NCBI GenBank assembly: GCA_001466705.2
Contig: LATX02000218.1
Coordinates: 248,001-312,000 of the forward strand
DNA from: Moniliophthora roreri
Lineage: Eukaryota > Basidiomycota > Agaricomycetes > Agaricales > Marasmiaceae
DNA length: 64,000 nt
Reading direction: 5' to 3'
A program made the position numbers and the translations under genes. Every line of letters starts with the position of its first letter. Within the stretch, counting starts at the first letter, position 1. Under the pieces are notes generated by a model, which worked only from the letters and a program-made list of their open reading frames with translations, did no database searches and was not told where the DNA came from. Below, piece after piece: positions 54,190-64,000 of the stretch.

Positions 54190-54640
54190 TTTCATATCCC
54201 GGGCCATCAAGACTTCTACGGCACACGCCAACCTGATTTCTTTCTATTCTGTCTTTTCCGAGCGTTAGAGATTGTAGACATGGGCGTTGATAGACCGATC
54301 CCGTCAGAGTTTGATGCCTGGCGTAGCCGCGTAGGCCAGTGGTGTTGCTTGTATTGGCAACAAGCGATGTGGAACATTCGCTTGGTTTCGAGGCTTCACG
54401 GGAACTTCGATCGCCGCGCGTCGAGCCCGATGTTCTGTCGATTCTCTTCAATCGCATTAGGATGAGCAGTGCTGTTTGAAGGATCTAGAACCCGGGAGTT
54501 TTTACTACGGGTTACTGGATCTCTACTGTTACCCGAAGGTGTATAAGCTATGGGGTTACTGAGCTGCAAGCACCAGCATAACGGGACAGATTACTCACAT
54601 GCGTTATGCAATCGTTTTAGCTATAGACGCTCCTCCCGTG
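54190..54640 (+). repeat. Upstream module of the DUF6535 type, partial (copy D side)
   Basis: gccatcaagacttctacggc and ccaacctgatttctt match 4545-4580. The gcagtgctgtttgaaggatc and tactgagctgcaagcacc stretches match 43185 and 43256. It is more diverged than modules A and C and lies about 1 kb upstream of copy D. Confidence 0.6.
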
Positions 54641-55661
54641 GTCATCACACTCCCTATACCAACGAAATTATTGAACTTCAACCAAAGTAAATCTAGGTGC
54701 TCCACCTCCACCTCCACCAAACTGCCAATCGCGTGAATATTTTTTTTCCTCCGGGGCCACGATGCGTTCGGCCCATAAACGAGATTGATTTTCAGTTAAT
54801 CTGAGCACGAGCTGGAGCAGTTCCGGAGGTCAGAGTGGATATGAACAGGATATGATGATAAATACACCTTATATCCCTCCAACACGATTGAAATCACCGG
54901 CACTACATGGGGCATACTATACCTTCTTCGCTAATATAAGCGCTGAGTAGTAGATACTGGAGGAAGAAAAAGCTTGGCTTCCTTTTTTTTTCTCACGACT
55001 CACCTCCTCGACTCCTGCCGTCATCACTCGTATAATCGAAACCAAAACGCCCTCAGTCGAGAAAGGATTATTCGGTATGAGGAATATCGGTACGTTGCTC
55101 ACTTCTCAGAGGCTTTCTTATATTGGGCATCGGCCTCATAGATACACCAGCGCCTGGAGCAAAGGTGCCAAGAAACCGCCCAACTTCGCTATACATAGAG
55201 CGTCCCGAATGAGGCGTATTTGATGCTCTGCCATCTTCCAGAGCATCTACTTACAGTTAAAATCAAGACATCACTCGAGTGGCAGATTGAGAACCTGATG
55301 GTCCAGCAGAGATATGGCACATCTAACATCAGCTGCTATTATAACTTAGATGTGATCACCTTTGGGCGGCGTTTAATTTTCGGGAGCAGCATATTTATGG
55401 CGGGAACGGGGCTGTCTTGCGACGAACCATCATCCGACATTCCCGCAACATGGAACAGGTTCCCCACCCCGGTACGACGCCAACTACGCTCAAAGAGTGT
55501 ACTAGAAAGGTACGGAAGTCTTTTTGAAGGTGAAGAGACGTATTAAGTGATTTTAGGCAACAAATGTCACGGATGATGAAACCAACAGGTCGTATATAAG
55601 AGGCAAGGCTGAGGCAAGTAGTCCGTTTTTCATCTGGTGTCGATCCTAACATGTCTCCTAG
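54641..55661 (+). other. Region upstream of copy D; first exon unresolved
   Basis: Copy D needs an upstream coding exon joining at 55662 in phase 0. One candidate is 55398-55470 (ATG GCG GGA ACG ... ACC CCG before gtacgacg), giving MAGTGLSCDEPSSDIPATWN. Its intron would be about 190 bp, long for this genome. A separate 48-codon frame at 55077-55223 (MRNIGTLLTSQRLSYIGHRP) is Arg/Ser-rich like a mitochondrial presequence but stops. A TATA-like ctaatataagc lies at about 54931. Nothing here is certain. Confidence 0.3.
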
Positions 55662-57543
55662 GCGGCATCCAACAAGGCCAAGCATTACACGGTCGAAAAT
55701 TCTTGGGAAACACTGCTTAAAAAGGTCGAAGAATATGACATGGACCACGTACAGAATTGGAAGGACGATATTGATACACTTTTGGTCTTTGTGCGTCGTA
55801 TTTTTTCCTGGCGATTGTCAGTACTAAGCACCTCTATATGAATAGGCTGGTTTATTCTCCGCTGTCGTAACCGCCTTTCTCATCGAATCGTATCAGTGGT
55901 TATCAGAGGATGCCGGCGATGTAACTGTCAACCTACTCAAACAGATTTCCCAGCAGTTACGCGACCCTCAATTCGTTCCTGCAGAGCCCGAGGCATTTCA
56001 GCCCCCTGCGTCATCAATTCGAATCAATTGCTTTTGGTTACTTAGCCTGATTCTGGCCCTCATATCTAGCTTATTGGGGCTTCTATGCAAGCAATGGTTA
56101 CGGGAACACGGACGGGATACCTACATATCGACACCAGCGAAAGCGCTAGCTCTCCGTCAGTTGCGTCGTGACAGTCTTGAAGTATGGCACGTACCGAAAC
56201 TGGTTGCAGCGACTCCCATCCTTCTTGAGCTGGCATTATTTCTATTTTTTGCTGGGCTCCTCGAACTCTCGTGGGCACGCCATCTCGCATTATTTGTGGT
56301 CTGCATGTTTAGCGTCGGGCTTGGCGCCGGGGTGTACACCATAACTACCTTTCTGCCCCTGCTTACCAATGTCTACAACGACCTGACTCAGAAGGATTTG
56401 GAAATCCCACCATTCCGATTTATCTGTCCTTATAAATCCCCCCAATCATGGGCAGTGTATCGTTTCTCCTGCATGATGCTGCGGCAGCTTCCGCCCGCGG
56501 TTGGATTAGCATTTGCGAAACGAGGCTATCACTGGTGGACTGCTATTACGCCAGAACAGAACTGGCCTGTCAGCGACATGCGAGTGCTGGATGCGTTTGA
56601 TAAGATCCCATCTCCACCACTCAGCATGAGATACGAGCTACGGGCCCTCGAATGGGCCACTCGAATGTACCAGGATAGCCCATCGATGCATTCACACTTT
56701 CAAAACATTTTACAGTCTTTGTGTTTGCATCCCTCGGTCACCATGGCCGGCATTCTCAACTATTGGACACTCTCAATATGGGAGGATTTCACAAAGGAAG
56801 ACGTGCAGGAAGAACTCAGCGACATGGAGAAGTTCCAGGAAACTAGATGGCAGGATTCATTGGGCTGGTATATGAGCACTTCCCGCGCTCCGAGTATACC
56901 TGACCCAATACTCCTCTCGCACGTTGGGATACAGGTACTATATTGGTACAATCATTGGCATTCCCTTGTCGAAGATATCAGCACTACCACTGTGCATGAC
57001 CTCAGCGTTTCGATATCTTTTTTCCAGAGTATAGGACTTGACGCAGCCATCGCTCTGCGTTTCTTCGTGCCATTTCCCATCGTCGCCAAACTCTGGAGTC
57101 ATCCGGATCCCGAGAGTCAGCGAGAGAGTCTCTCGTTGATACAAGTTTATAAGGAATCCTGGAACGCGTATCCAGGTCCCGAAGAGGAAGGAGACGAGCG
57201 GTTAGCTTTCATCGCTGCTCTTATAAAACATCTCAAGCAAGACCATGGCGGACACCGCTCGATCCTCCTGACCAGTACCCAGGGGCAGAATTTCATTCGC
57301 TTCGTTAATGATGGAATCATTCAGCATCGACTGTATGAATGCCCGGAATGGGAATCGGACACTCATCGACGAAGCACGTTTATTACGGAATGGACACAGG
57401 CGACAGAGAGTATTGCTGACCTTCGTCCTATTCCAAAACCACAGCCAGTACCTGCTTTGGTTGAAATCGGTGAACATGCCAGTCATGGTGACAGCAACAC
57501 TAGTAACATCCGGGCAAGTACCTCCTGGTCATATAGACACTAG
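55662..57543 (+). CDS. DUF6535 family membrane protein (copy D), 5' end unresolved
   Basis: Exons are 55662-55790 (AASNKAKHYTVENSWETLLK ... DDIDTLLVF) and 55846-57543, with a 55-bp intron at the family's conserved position. The acceptor ctcctag precedes 55662, so at least one more 5' exon exists. Four membrane helices (AGLFSAVVTAFLIESYQW; LLSLILALISSLLGLLCKQW; ILLELALFLFFAGLL; LALFVVCMFSVGLGAGVYTI) are followed by the conserved soluble blocks FICPYKSPQSWAVYRFS, YELRALEWAT, SIPDPILLS, AYPGPEEEGDERLAF and GQNFIRFVN. The body is open to the stop at 57543. It is clearly diverged from A and C and so is an older duplicate. Function unknown. Confidence 0.88.
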
Positions 57544-57670
57544 TCTTTCCGTTCGTTTGAGAGTTATGATTACCAGTTCTGAAGTTCAAGCCACTATATT
57601 TACATATATTTAGCCATAGACCCACATGTATCTGCTGTGTTTCTCATCCTAATCATTACCTGCTCAATCT

Positions 57671-59095
57671 TCATGGTCTCCGGGATAGCGGAAGACGTCC
57701 CGATTCCTGAGGAGCGTGCTCCGTATGTAGGCCAAATCTGGTACGATTCAGTACCGATAAGGTGCTTGACCGCGACCGTGACTCGCGTTCAGTCACCTTA
57801 ACTTGTTTAATTGCTGCACCATCGTTCCTACCATCGATCTGCAGTTTTCCCGGTGAACGTGGATCTGATAATTGGGAATGTTCTTCAACCAAATTCACGG
57901 CAGTATTACCCGAAGCCTGTGGTAGACTTGCCGCTACAGAAGCAGCAGCATTGCGACTATCCGACTCAGTATAGGGCCACCGACGGGTCGCGTTGATAGT
58001 AGAATGCGTAGACAAGCTGGCATTGACCGTCACATTGGCATGGGGGAGTATGTCGGGGTTGAGAGGTGGGGGCAGTGCTGCAGCAGCATTGTCCGTCCCT
58101 TTCGAGAACTTTGAATGCTTCGTGTCCGACTCCATGCCACCAGCACTAGAATGGTCAGCATTGACAACATTCGAGTTGAGCAGAGGCTTCGGATGAGGGC
58201 CTGCAGCTGGGGTTGCAGACTCTCCATCGTCTGCAATCACCCCAGATGAGTTTCCGGCATGAGGTATATGGGGCTTGGCTACTGGTGGTGGTGCTGTGAT
58301 AGCATCTGTGCTTTCTGAGGAATAAGAAGAGCTCTCCTCCAAGGTTGTGGACGGAGCTGTAGCTGCGGTGGAGACGGCAGCATCATACACGCCCGACTTG
58401 GAACTGGACAGCTGGTCGATAACAAATGTACTACTACCAGCTGATTTGTTGGTATTCTGAACCTTGGGAAGAATGCTGGGTTTGGCCCCTGGGAGTGGAT
58501 CTGGCATGGTACTCTCACTAACCTGTGAGGCGTGTGGGGTCTTGCCCGTTTGCGTAGCCTGGAGGGGTTTCTCGGGATTGGAGGTTGCAGGATCGGTAGT
58601 CGCAGGCGGTGTCTTGATGTCTTTCGTATCGACGATACCTGACGTGCTACCAGCCTTGGCGGCAACTTTTGAAGTATCACCGCTACGAGGGATTTGGTGA
58701 GGCGTGACGGGCTTGATGGATGGAAGTGGTGCTTTGGCCTTGTTTACCAAGTTCTCGTAGACGCTTCGGGGTATATATGGGATATCATCGTCCGAATCGT
58801 CGTGCGGCACGTTGGGCTTGGGCAATGACTGGTAAGGATTGTCTGAGCCCCCGTGAAGACCAGATCTTCTTGGTACTCTGCTGACTCTCGGAGAGACACT
58901 ACTGGATGGAGGTGTTGTCGTACGCTGAAGTTGGGACACAGTGGCCAGCTGTTGCACCTGGCCTCGAGTACTCCCGCTGGAGGTAGCCTGGAAGTTAGAA
59001 GTAGCTATATAAACTAAAGGGCTCGATAAGTATTGGTGTACTGCGAGTGAAGTAGTCAGCTCGCTTACAAGCATTATGCATGATGCTCGCAGCAT
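57671..59095 (-). CDS. Disordered Ser/Thr/Pro/Ala-rich protein, N-terminus uncertain
   Basis: A long minus-strand frame ends at 57671. The main exon is probably 58987-57671. It may join a short 5' exon at 59095-59069 (MLRASCIML) across an 81-bp GT-AG intron, or connect further upstream. The protein is low-complexity, with loosely repeated AKP-x-IPH and DAAVS/DAITAPPP-type units of about 50-60 residues (KPSILPKVQNTNKSAGSS, KPHIPHAGNSSGVIADDG, KPLLNSNVVNADHSSAGG). The C-terminus is more basic (KVTERESRSRSSTLSVLNRT). No membrane helix or catalytic motif. The 3' end faces copy D tail to tail, about 125 bp apart. Possibly a nuclear or scaffold protein, but nothing shows this directly. Confidence 0.55.
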   Translation of the reverse strand: MLRASCIMLVSELTTSLAVHQYLSSPLVYIATSNFQATSSGSTRGQVQQLATVSQLQRTTTPPSSSVSPRVSRVPRRSGLHGGSDNPYQSLPKPNVPHDDSDDDIPYIPRSVYENLVNKAKAPLPSIKPVTPHQIPRSGDTSKVAAKAGSTSGIVDTKDIKTPPATTDPATSNPEKPLQATQTGKTPHASQVSESTMPDPLPGAKPSILPKVQNTNKSAGSSTFVIDQLSSSKSGVYDAAVSTAATAPSTTLEESSSYSSESTDAITAPPPVAKPHIPHAGNSSGVIADDGESATPAAGPHPKPLLNSNVVNADHSSAGGMESDTKHSKFSKGTDNAAAALPPPLNPDILPHANVTVNASLSTHSTINATRRWPYTESDSRNAAASVAASLPQASGNTAVNLVEEHSQLSDPRSPGKLQIDGRNDGAAIKQVKVTERESRSRSSTLSVLNRTRFGLHTEHAPQESGRLPLSRRP

Positions 59096-59482
59096 AAGAT
59101 CCACGATCGTTTTCTGTCGCTTGCTGTGCTCTCCCTGCACACGTTTATAATGTATCAGGCTCTATCGGCCTTTGATAGAAAGGAAATGGGACGCACTGCG
59201 GTTAGATGATAGGTAAGGAGACGGTATCGGGGCGTGGTCTTGAGAAGCATCGTCCTTGTAGGGCAAATACGTCTCTGCATCGTAACCTTCAGCTACGACG
59301 TGCGTAAGCTGAATGCAGCACTTAGATATGAAAGAGACGTACACGTGCTATGATTATACGACTGATGTCTATGGGGTTGTGAATTTCCGTCCGCTGGGTG
59401 CGGGATCATCACAGGCAGTGGCATCGTCGGTACTTTCAAGGTAGATGATGAGTACTTTGAGGTGTACGGTGTATAGTGTGGA

Positions 59483-59872
59483 CTAAAACTTACTACCTAT
59501 ATAGGGTTGGTCGCGAGAATTGCAATGTGGGCACTCAGGCGAATAGTAGAGATGGGGAGAATAGTGTAGGATGTGAGGATTGCAGTGCGGGCACTCATGC
59601 TGGTGGGGATGATATCGCGAATGGTGTTGGTGGTGTAAATGGTGACTATGGTGTGAATGGTGATGGTGTAAACGATGGTGGTGATGGTCGTGCGAAGGCA
59701 TTTCTTCGAAGAGAAAATCAGCATTCTCAGTCCACGAAGACGGTGCATGCCAGTACTTACTATTCAACTCAGTGTGAAGAGGTAAAGGTGATGATGAACG
59801 AGACAAAAGAATTGTCGCAGGCAGTGCTCGGTGGCGTTTCTTGGGATATACAGTATCTGTCAAGGCCATCAT
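59483..59872 (-). CDS. His/Cys-rich ORF, possible 5' exon of the disordered gene
   Basis: A minus-strand frame containing HDHHHHRLHHHHSHHSHHLH and two copies of ECPHCN or ECPHCNS separated by a tyrosine/histidine-rich spacer (HYSPHLYYSP). The DNA is a GGTGNT-like low-complexity tract on the plus strand, so the histidines may come from repeat expansion. A GT donor follows at TATATAG|gtagtaag. It could be spliced to 59344-59162 and onward to the disordered protein, but phases could not be fixed. Metal binding is conceivable and unproven. Confidence 0.3.
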   Translation of the reverse strand: MMALTDTVYPKKRHRALPATILLSRSSSPLPLHTELNSKYWHAPSSWTENADFLFEEMPSHDHHHHRLHHHHSHHSHHLHHQHHSRYHPHQHECPHCNPHILHYSPHLYYSPECPHCNSRDQPYIGSKF

Positions 59873-59900
59873 ATTGGGTATTAATTATTATTGGCACAGT

Positions 59901-60473
59901 AGGGACGTTCACGGTGAAGTAGCTACTGAGCTACTGAGGGCTACTGCGCGTTACTGTGTAAATTACCTAGTGCCGTCACGCTGTGATTTCCAAATTAAGA
60001 ACAATGATTTCTTCTTCCCGGCGCTCATCATGCCTTCGACTACATATCGGCAGGAGATTATTGAAGCATACCAGCTCTTTATGCTCATCCGCCTTGTAAC
60101 TCCCTACTTATGCTCCTATGCTGTCCCAGCACCTCGGTGCGTATGCCAGGTGTCAGGCCAGACACGTTCCACGATACCCCATTTCTTGCCACATACCACA
60201 ATACTCTACTGTTAAGCTACACATAACAGCGGCACCGCTCACACGAGCATAGTTTAGAACTAAATTAGGTAGAATTTTGGTGTATCCCGCCTGTGCGTCT
60301 TAGCACTAGTTTGCTTGCAACACGTAAAACTACAGAAACCAAAAAAAAAAGTATGACTCGCGTTACTCATGTTACTATTCTGTGACTAGTATGTGACTCT
60401 AGTGTGACTACAGTACGGTACAAAGCGCATTAGCCTTAAGTAGCTCAGTAGCTACTTCACCGTGAACGTCCCT
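59901..60473. mobile_element. Inverted-repeat (MITE-like) element, 573 bp
   Basis: The left end reads agggacgttcacggtgaagt and the right end reversed reads the same. Identity is perfect for 35 bp and continues imperfectly for about 15 more. The flanks read agt on both sides (59898-59900 and 60474-60476); alternatively TA at both ends if the repeat starts one base later at GGGACG. There is no transposase. The interior has repeated gtgactagtatgtgactcta words and an A-run. CpG sites are intact, so it may be younger than the elements at 15-50 kb. Confidence 0.85.
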
Positions 60474-60476
60474 AGT

Positions 60477-61619
60477 ATAGAATCTAGAACCCACGAAGCC
60501 GCAATTGGTGCTCTAACGAATGAGCTTTGAGGCAGTGATGTTCTAAACATTATTCTCTTGCTCGACGTGTAAAAATCCGAGACCTCGACAAACTGAGAAG
60601 TTTACGCAAAGCATCCTCGTGTAACGGTGTTGAAGTGGGCTCCTTATAGTAAATCCACCAGTACGATTCCTATGACAGAGTTGCATAACTTACTATGATG
60701 TGTGCGGAAGCCCTTAAGATATAGAACTGAAATCCTAACGTGGCCTGCTGGTGGCATAAGACATCGAAACAAAAAGAGTATGAAGTCAGGGGTCAAGTCG
60801 TCGTACGTGTGGGAGACTCAGAACCCCTTGCTCTCAACCTCGATGTCGCCCTTCATGGTATTCTCATAGTCATCATCAAGACATCCGGGTCGTATGGAGG
60901 CCGAAACAGAGAGAGCTGGGGAGGTTATTCTGGACGACGGATACTGAGATGAACGTCGAATGGGGTTGAAGGTGCTCTGCTTTTACGCGATCGTCGGCGC
61001 CAGTGGAAAAGCTCTCAAGTTTCCTACCGGTTTCCTACCATGTCTCAATACCATTACAGAGTCCTCAATTGCATCTTTTAGAAAAGGAAGCGCTATCCTC
61101 GTTGGAGGACCAAGACCATAGGCCAAGCTCAAGTAGATCAGGTAGTATCTCCTTAGTCTCGGGGTGTGATAATGTTGATCAGGCGAATCAATTTCATGGT
61201 GCGTTCCACCGAGGCTCCTTGACAATACCGCTCGCTATCATTTCCGGATCTTTTTAGACGGTTCTCGAGCTCAATTGAGGATTATTGCCATGAATCGTCT
61301 ACTGTGTATAACGTTGGGCATTGCGGTCAAGAGGGATGACGGTCAAGCGAAAGACAACACAACTATGTGGAACGATAATATCCTGCTCCTAGTCGTATTC
61401 ATTCCACGACTCGGGTCTGTGCCATCACATTATCGAAACAGGAGACGTATCTGTACCGTTGGTGTATCAAATCCTTGCGTCAATACCCTGCAATGTTGCT
61501 TCACCAGTCATGCGGACTAGTCTATCCAGTGATATCTGACTTGGATTGTTTTACAACGTTGAACTAAATCTATATATTGATGTCTAGGCGTAATTTGGAA
61601 AAAATAATACTTAAATGTA
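60477..61619. other. No recognisable gene
   Basis: Short frames (60740-60952 plus; 60983-61225 minus; 61275-61520 plus) have no known motif. This is the 3' flank of copy E. Confidence 0.4.
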
Positions 61620-63893
61620 TCACGGATCCGGGGGCCTCGTTCCTAGTTGATTCATCTCTATAGAGCCGGAGTTCTCTTGACCTGGAATAGCATTCTCGTT
61701 GGGAATATGATGTACGATCTCGATAGAAGATTGTGCTGGTGCCGCGGTGCTGGGAATGGAAGCGAGGCGGTCGATGTCCCTTGTTGCCGCTATCCATTCA
61801 TCTATCAGCATATCCCGTTTATGACTGTCCGATTCCCACTTTGGGTGCTGGTACAGTCGATTCTGAATGATTCCATCATGAATAAACCGAATGAAATCCT
61901 GTCCTAGGGTGCTCGTCAAGAGAATTGAGCGATGTCCGCCATAGTCTTGCTTGAGGTGTCTGATGAGTACCGCAGCGAACGCTAACCGCTCGTCTCCGTC
62001 CTCTTCTGGACCTGGATACGCGCTCCAGGAATTCTTGTAGAGCTGTATCAAAGAGAGACTCTCCTGTCGGATCTCGTATTTCGAATGAGCCCAAAGTTTG
62101 CTGACGACGGAAAACGGAACGAAGAAACGGAGACCGATGGTTTTCGGATGTCCCTCTTTCTGAAAACGGGATATTGAATCGTTGAGATCACAAATAGCCT
62201 CAACATTGATGTTTTCAACGAGGTGGAACCAATACTGGTGGAAAGCCAGCATCTGCATCCCTTCCTTCGAATGAAGTATCGGATCAGGTATACTCGGAGA
62301 ACGCGAAACAGTCGTATACCAGCCCAATCCCTGTCGTCTAGTTTCCTGGAATTTCCACATGTCGCTGAGCTCTTCCTGCACATCTTCTTTTTTGAATTCC
62401 TCCCACATCGCAAGTGTCCAGTAGTTGAGGACACCAGTCATGACGACCGATGGGTATAACGACAAAGACGGGAAGATGTTTTTGAAGTGAGGTACCATCG
62501 ACGGGCTATCCTGGAACATTCCGGTGGCCCAATCAAGGGCTCTTAGCTCGTACACCTTTAGATCGAGTGGAGCCGGATTCACATCAAATGTTGTCAGCAC
62601 TCGCATGTCGCTAAACGACCAGTCTCGTGGTGGCTTGACAGCCATCCACCAGTTGAGTCCTCGCCTGTAGAGATATGATCCAAGGAACGGAAGCTGGCGG
62701 AGTATCATGCACGAAAAGCGATACACCGCCCATGCTTGGGGAGATTTGTATGGACAAACGAAGCGGAATGGTAGGATCATGTCGCTTTTTTGGCAAATAT
62801 CGGCGTAAATGTTGGTGATGAGAGGCAACAGGGTGGTGATGATGTAAAATCCAGCACCAAGCCCGACTGCAACCATGCAGACTACGAATACTGCAAGATT
62901 GCGGGTCCATGCGAGGTCGAGAAGCCCTGCGAAAAAGAGAAGCAAAGCAATCTCGAGGAGTATGGGCGTTGTCGCAACCAGCTGTGGTACGCGCCATTTC
63001 TCGAGACTATCGCGACGTAACTGACGGAGAGCTAGTGCTTCGGCCGCCGTTCGTGTATGGGTATCTCGCGTGTGCTCTCGCAACCACTGCTTGCAGAGAA
63101 GCGCCAATAACCCGGACATGAGAGCCAGGATAAGGCTGAGAAACCAAAAGCAGTTAATCAAGACTGACGATGCATCTGGATGGAAAGTCTCGGAATCTGG
63201 TCGAGTGACGTTCACGTTTGGGTCGCGTAGTTGTTGGGAAATTTGGGTGAGCAGGACAACACTCGTGTCTTCAGGATCCTCTGACAGCCATTGATATGAT
63301 TCGATTGCAAAAGCAGTTACTACAGCGGAAAATAGACCAGCCTATTCATTGTGAAAGGGAGTTTAGAGTGTCAGTTCGAGAAAATAAAGGCGCAACGTAC
63401 AAAAACCAATAACGTATCAATGTCTTCCTTCCAGTTCTTCACCATGTCTTCGTCATATTTATCGACCATTTTCAACAAAGTCTCCCATGACTGTTGAATT
63501 GTGTATTGCTTGTCTGGGATCGGAGCTGCCTATGGATGTTGTTAGTTTTGCTGTTTTACTAAGACGAATAATACCTACTGAGGGTTCATGATCCTGCATT
63601 TGTATACCGCCTGTTACAGAGATTGTCGCCGGCGTAGAAACTCGGAGGGCTGGATGCTGTGTGTAGTGGTGTTCAACGCAGAACAGCACGTTTCCCAGAA
63701 CGACAGCGTGTCGTGGGAGCTTTCCACTTTCAGTGACGATCGATTCAGATCTCATGCTTTCTACCACGACGTTGCCCTTCTCACCGTAATCTTCCAAAGC
63801 AGACAACGAGGATGGAGATTGACTCAGAGCTCCCTCAAGTTCTGCACCATGTTTCAGCAGCTCCAAATGGATACTCCAGTTATCCTGAATCAT
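61620..63893 (-). CDS. DUF6535 family membrane protein (copy E), 3 exons, up to 721 aa
   Basis: Minus-strand exons are 63893-63579, 63529-63401 and 63341-61620. Introns of 49 and 59 bp are GT-AG and in phase 0, at the family's conserved sites. Exon 2 carries AAPIPDKQYTIQQSWETLLK and KNWKEDIDTLLVF. Exon 3 starts AGLFSAVVTAFAIESYQW and holds four membrane helices and the soluble blocks FVCPYKSPQAWAVYRFS, YELRALDWATG, SIPDPILHS, AYPGPEEDGDERLAF and GQDFIRFIHDGIIQ. It ends QLGTRPPDP. The start could be 63893 (MIQDNWSIHLELLKHGAELE) or the in-frame ATG at 63599 (MQDHEPS). The longer form gives a 105-residue N-terminal extension that A lacks, and its DNA has a relative at 42985-43035. Frame intact; function unknown. 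Confidence 0.88.
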
Positions 63894-64000
63894 TACATCT
63901 TCTGCCGTGTATAGCGCTGGACATTAGGCACAAGAGGGACGGCGGCCAAGTGAAATACAGCACAACTTTTTACATCCTATCCACTTGCGTACAGCACGGA
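63894..64000. other. Upstream flank of copy E to window end
   Basis: About 107 bp with no recognisable feature. The promoter of copy E probably lies here or beyond the window. Confidence 0.4.

Noticed and set aside
54700..54720. ctccacctccacctccacc as a regulatory repeat
   Set aside because: A short simple-sequence run with no supporting context.
1..64000. CRISPR array, operon or prokaryotic defence system
   Set aside because: Introns, chromoviruses and codon context are eukaryotic; no regularly spaced repeat-spacer structure exists.

Overview
The window is nuclear DNA from a mushroom-forming basidiomycete (Agaricomycetes). The evidence is short GT-AG introns (mostly 48-62 bp) in every gene that can be modelled, an F-box protein and a P450 of basidiomycete type, a large family of four-helix DUF6535 membrane proteins, and two Ty3/Gypsy chromoviruses. 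The species cannot be named from the sequence.

Layout. 1-13.3 kb: a broken DUF6535 relic, an intact 8-exon cytochrome P450, an intact DUF6535 gene (copy A) with its upstream module, an F-box gene with one apparent frameshift, and about 3.5 kb without a recognisable gene. 13.3-15.5 kb: an intact 8-exon gene for a 591-residue uncharacterised protein. 15.5-30.4 kb: a CpG-poor repeat desert with two nested repeat families (R1, R2) in direct and inverted copies. It also holds the torn-off 5' end of DUF6535 pseudogene B. 30.46-38.75 kb: a minus-strand chromovirus with 541-bp LTRs, a perfect 5-bp target duplication, an extra ORF after integrase and a CACTA-type non-autonomous element inside its reverse transcriptase. 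39.4-42.4 kb: the rest of pseudogene B. 43.15-51.3 kb: the upstream module of copy C, split by a small inverted-repeat element that itself holds a 6.3-kb plus-strand chromovirus with 168-bp LTRs. 51.3-64 kb: DUF6535 copies C, D (plus) and E (minus), a small 3-exon gene, a disordered Ser/Thr/Pro-rich protein and an inverted-repeat element.

The theme is a cluster of six DUF6535 loci copied together with about 1 kb of upstream DNA and then taken apart by nested transposons. Most damage in the middle of the window looks like CpG to TpG/CpA change. LTR pairs differ almost only by transitions, often as TG opposite CA. Most in-frame stops in the minus-strand chromovirus are TGA, and several replace a conserved arginine (CGA). 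Five single Ns mark joins. Two of them fall where copy A shows tens of missing bases, so they are unsized gaps and not single unknown bases.

No gene cluster with a shared pathway is evident. The P450 stands alone. The most unusual items are the DUF6535 array with its modules, the extra chromovirus ORF, and the layered insertions whose order can be read from target duplications and from an intact paralogous site.
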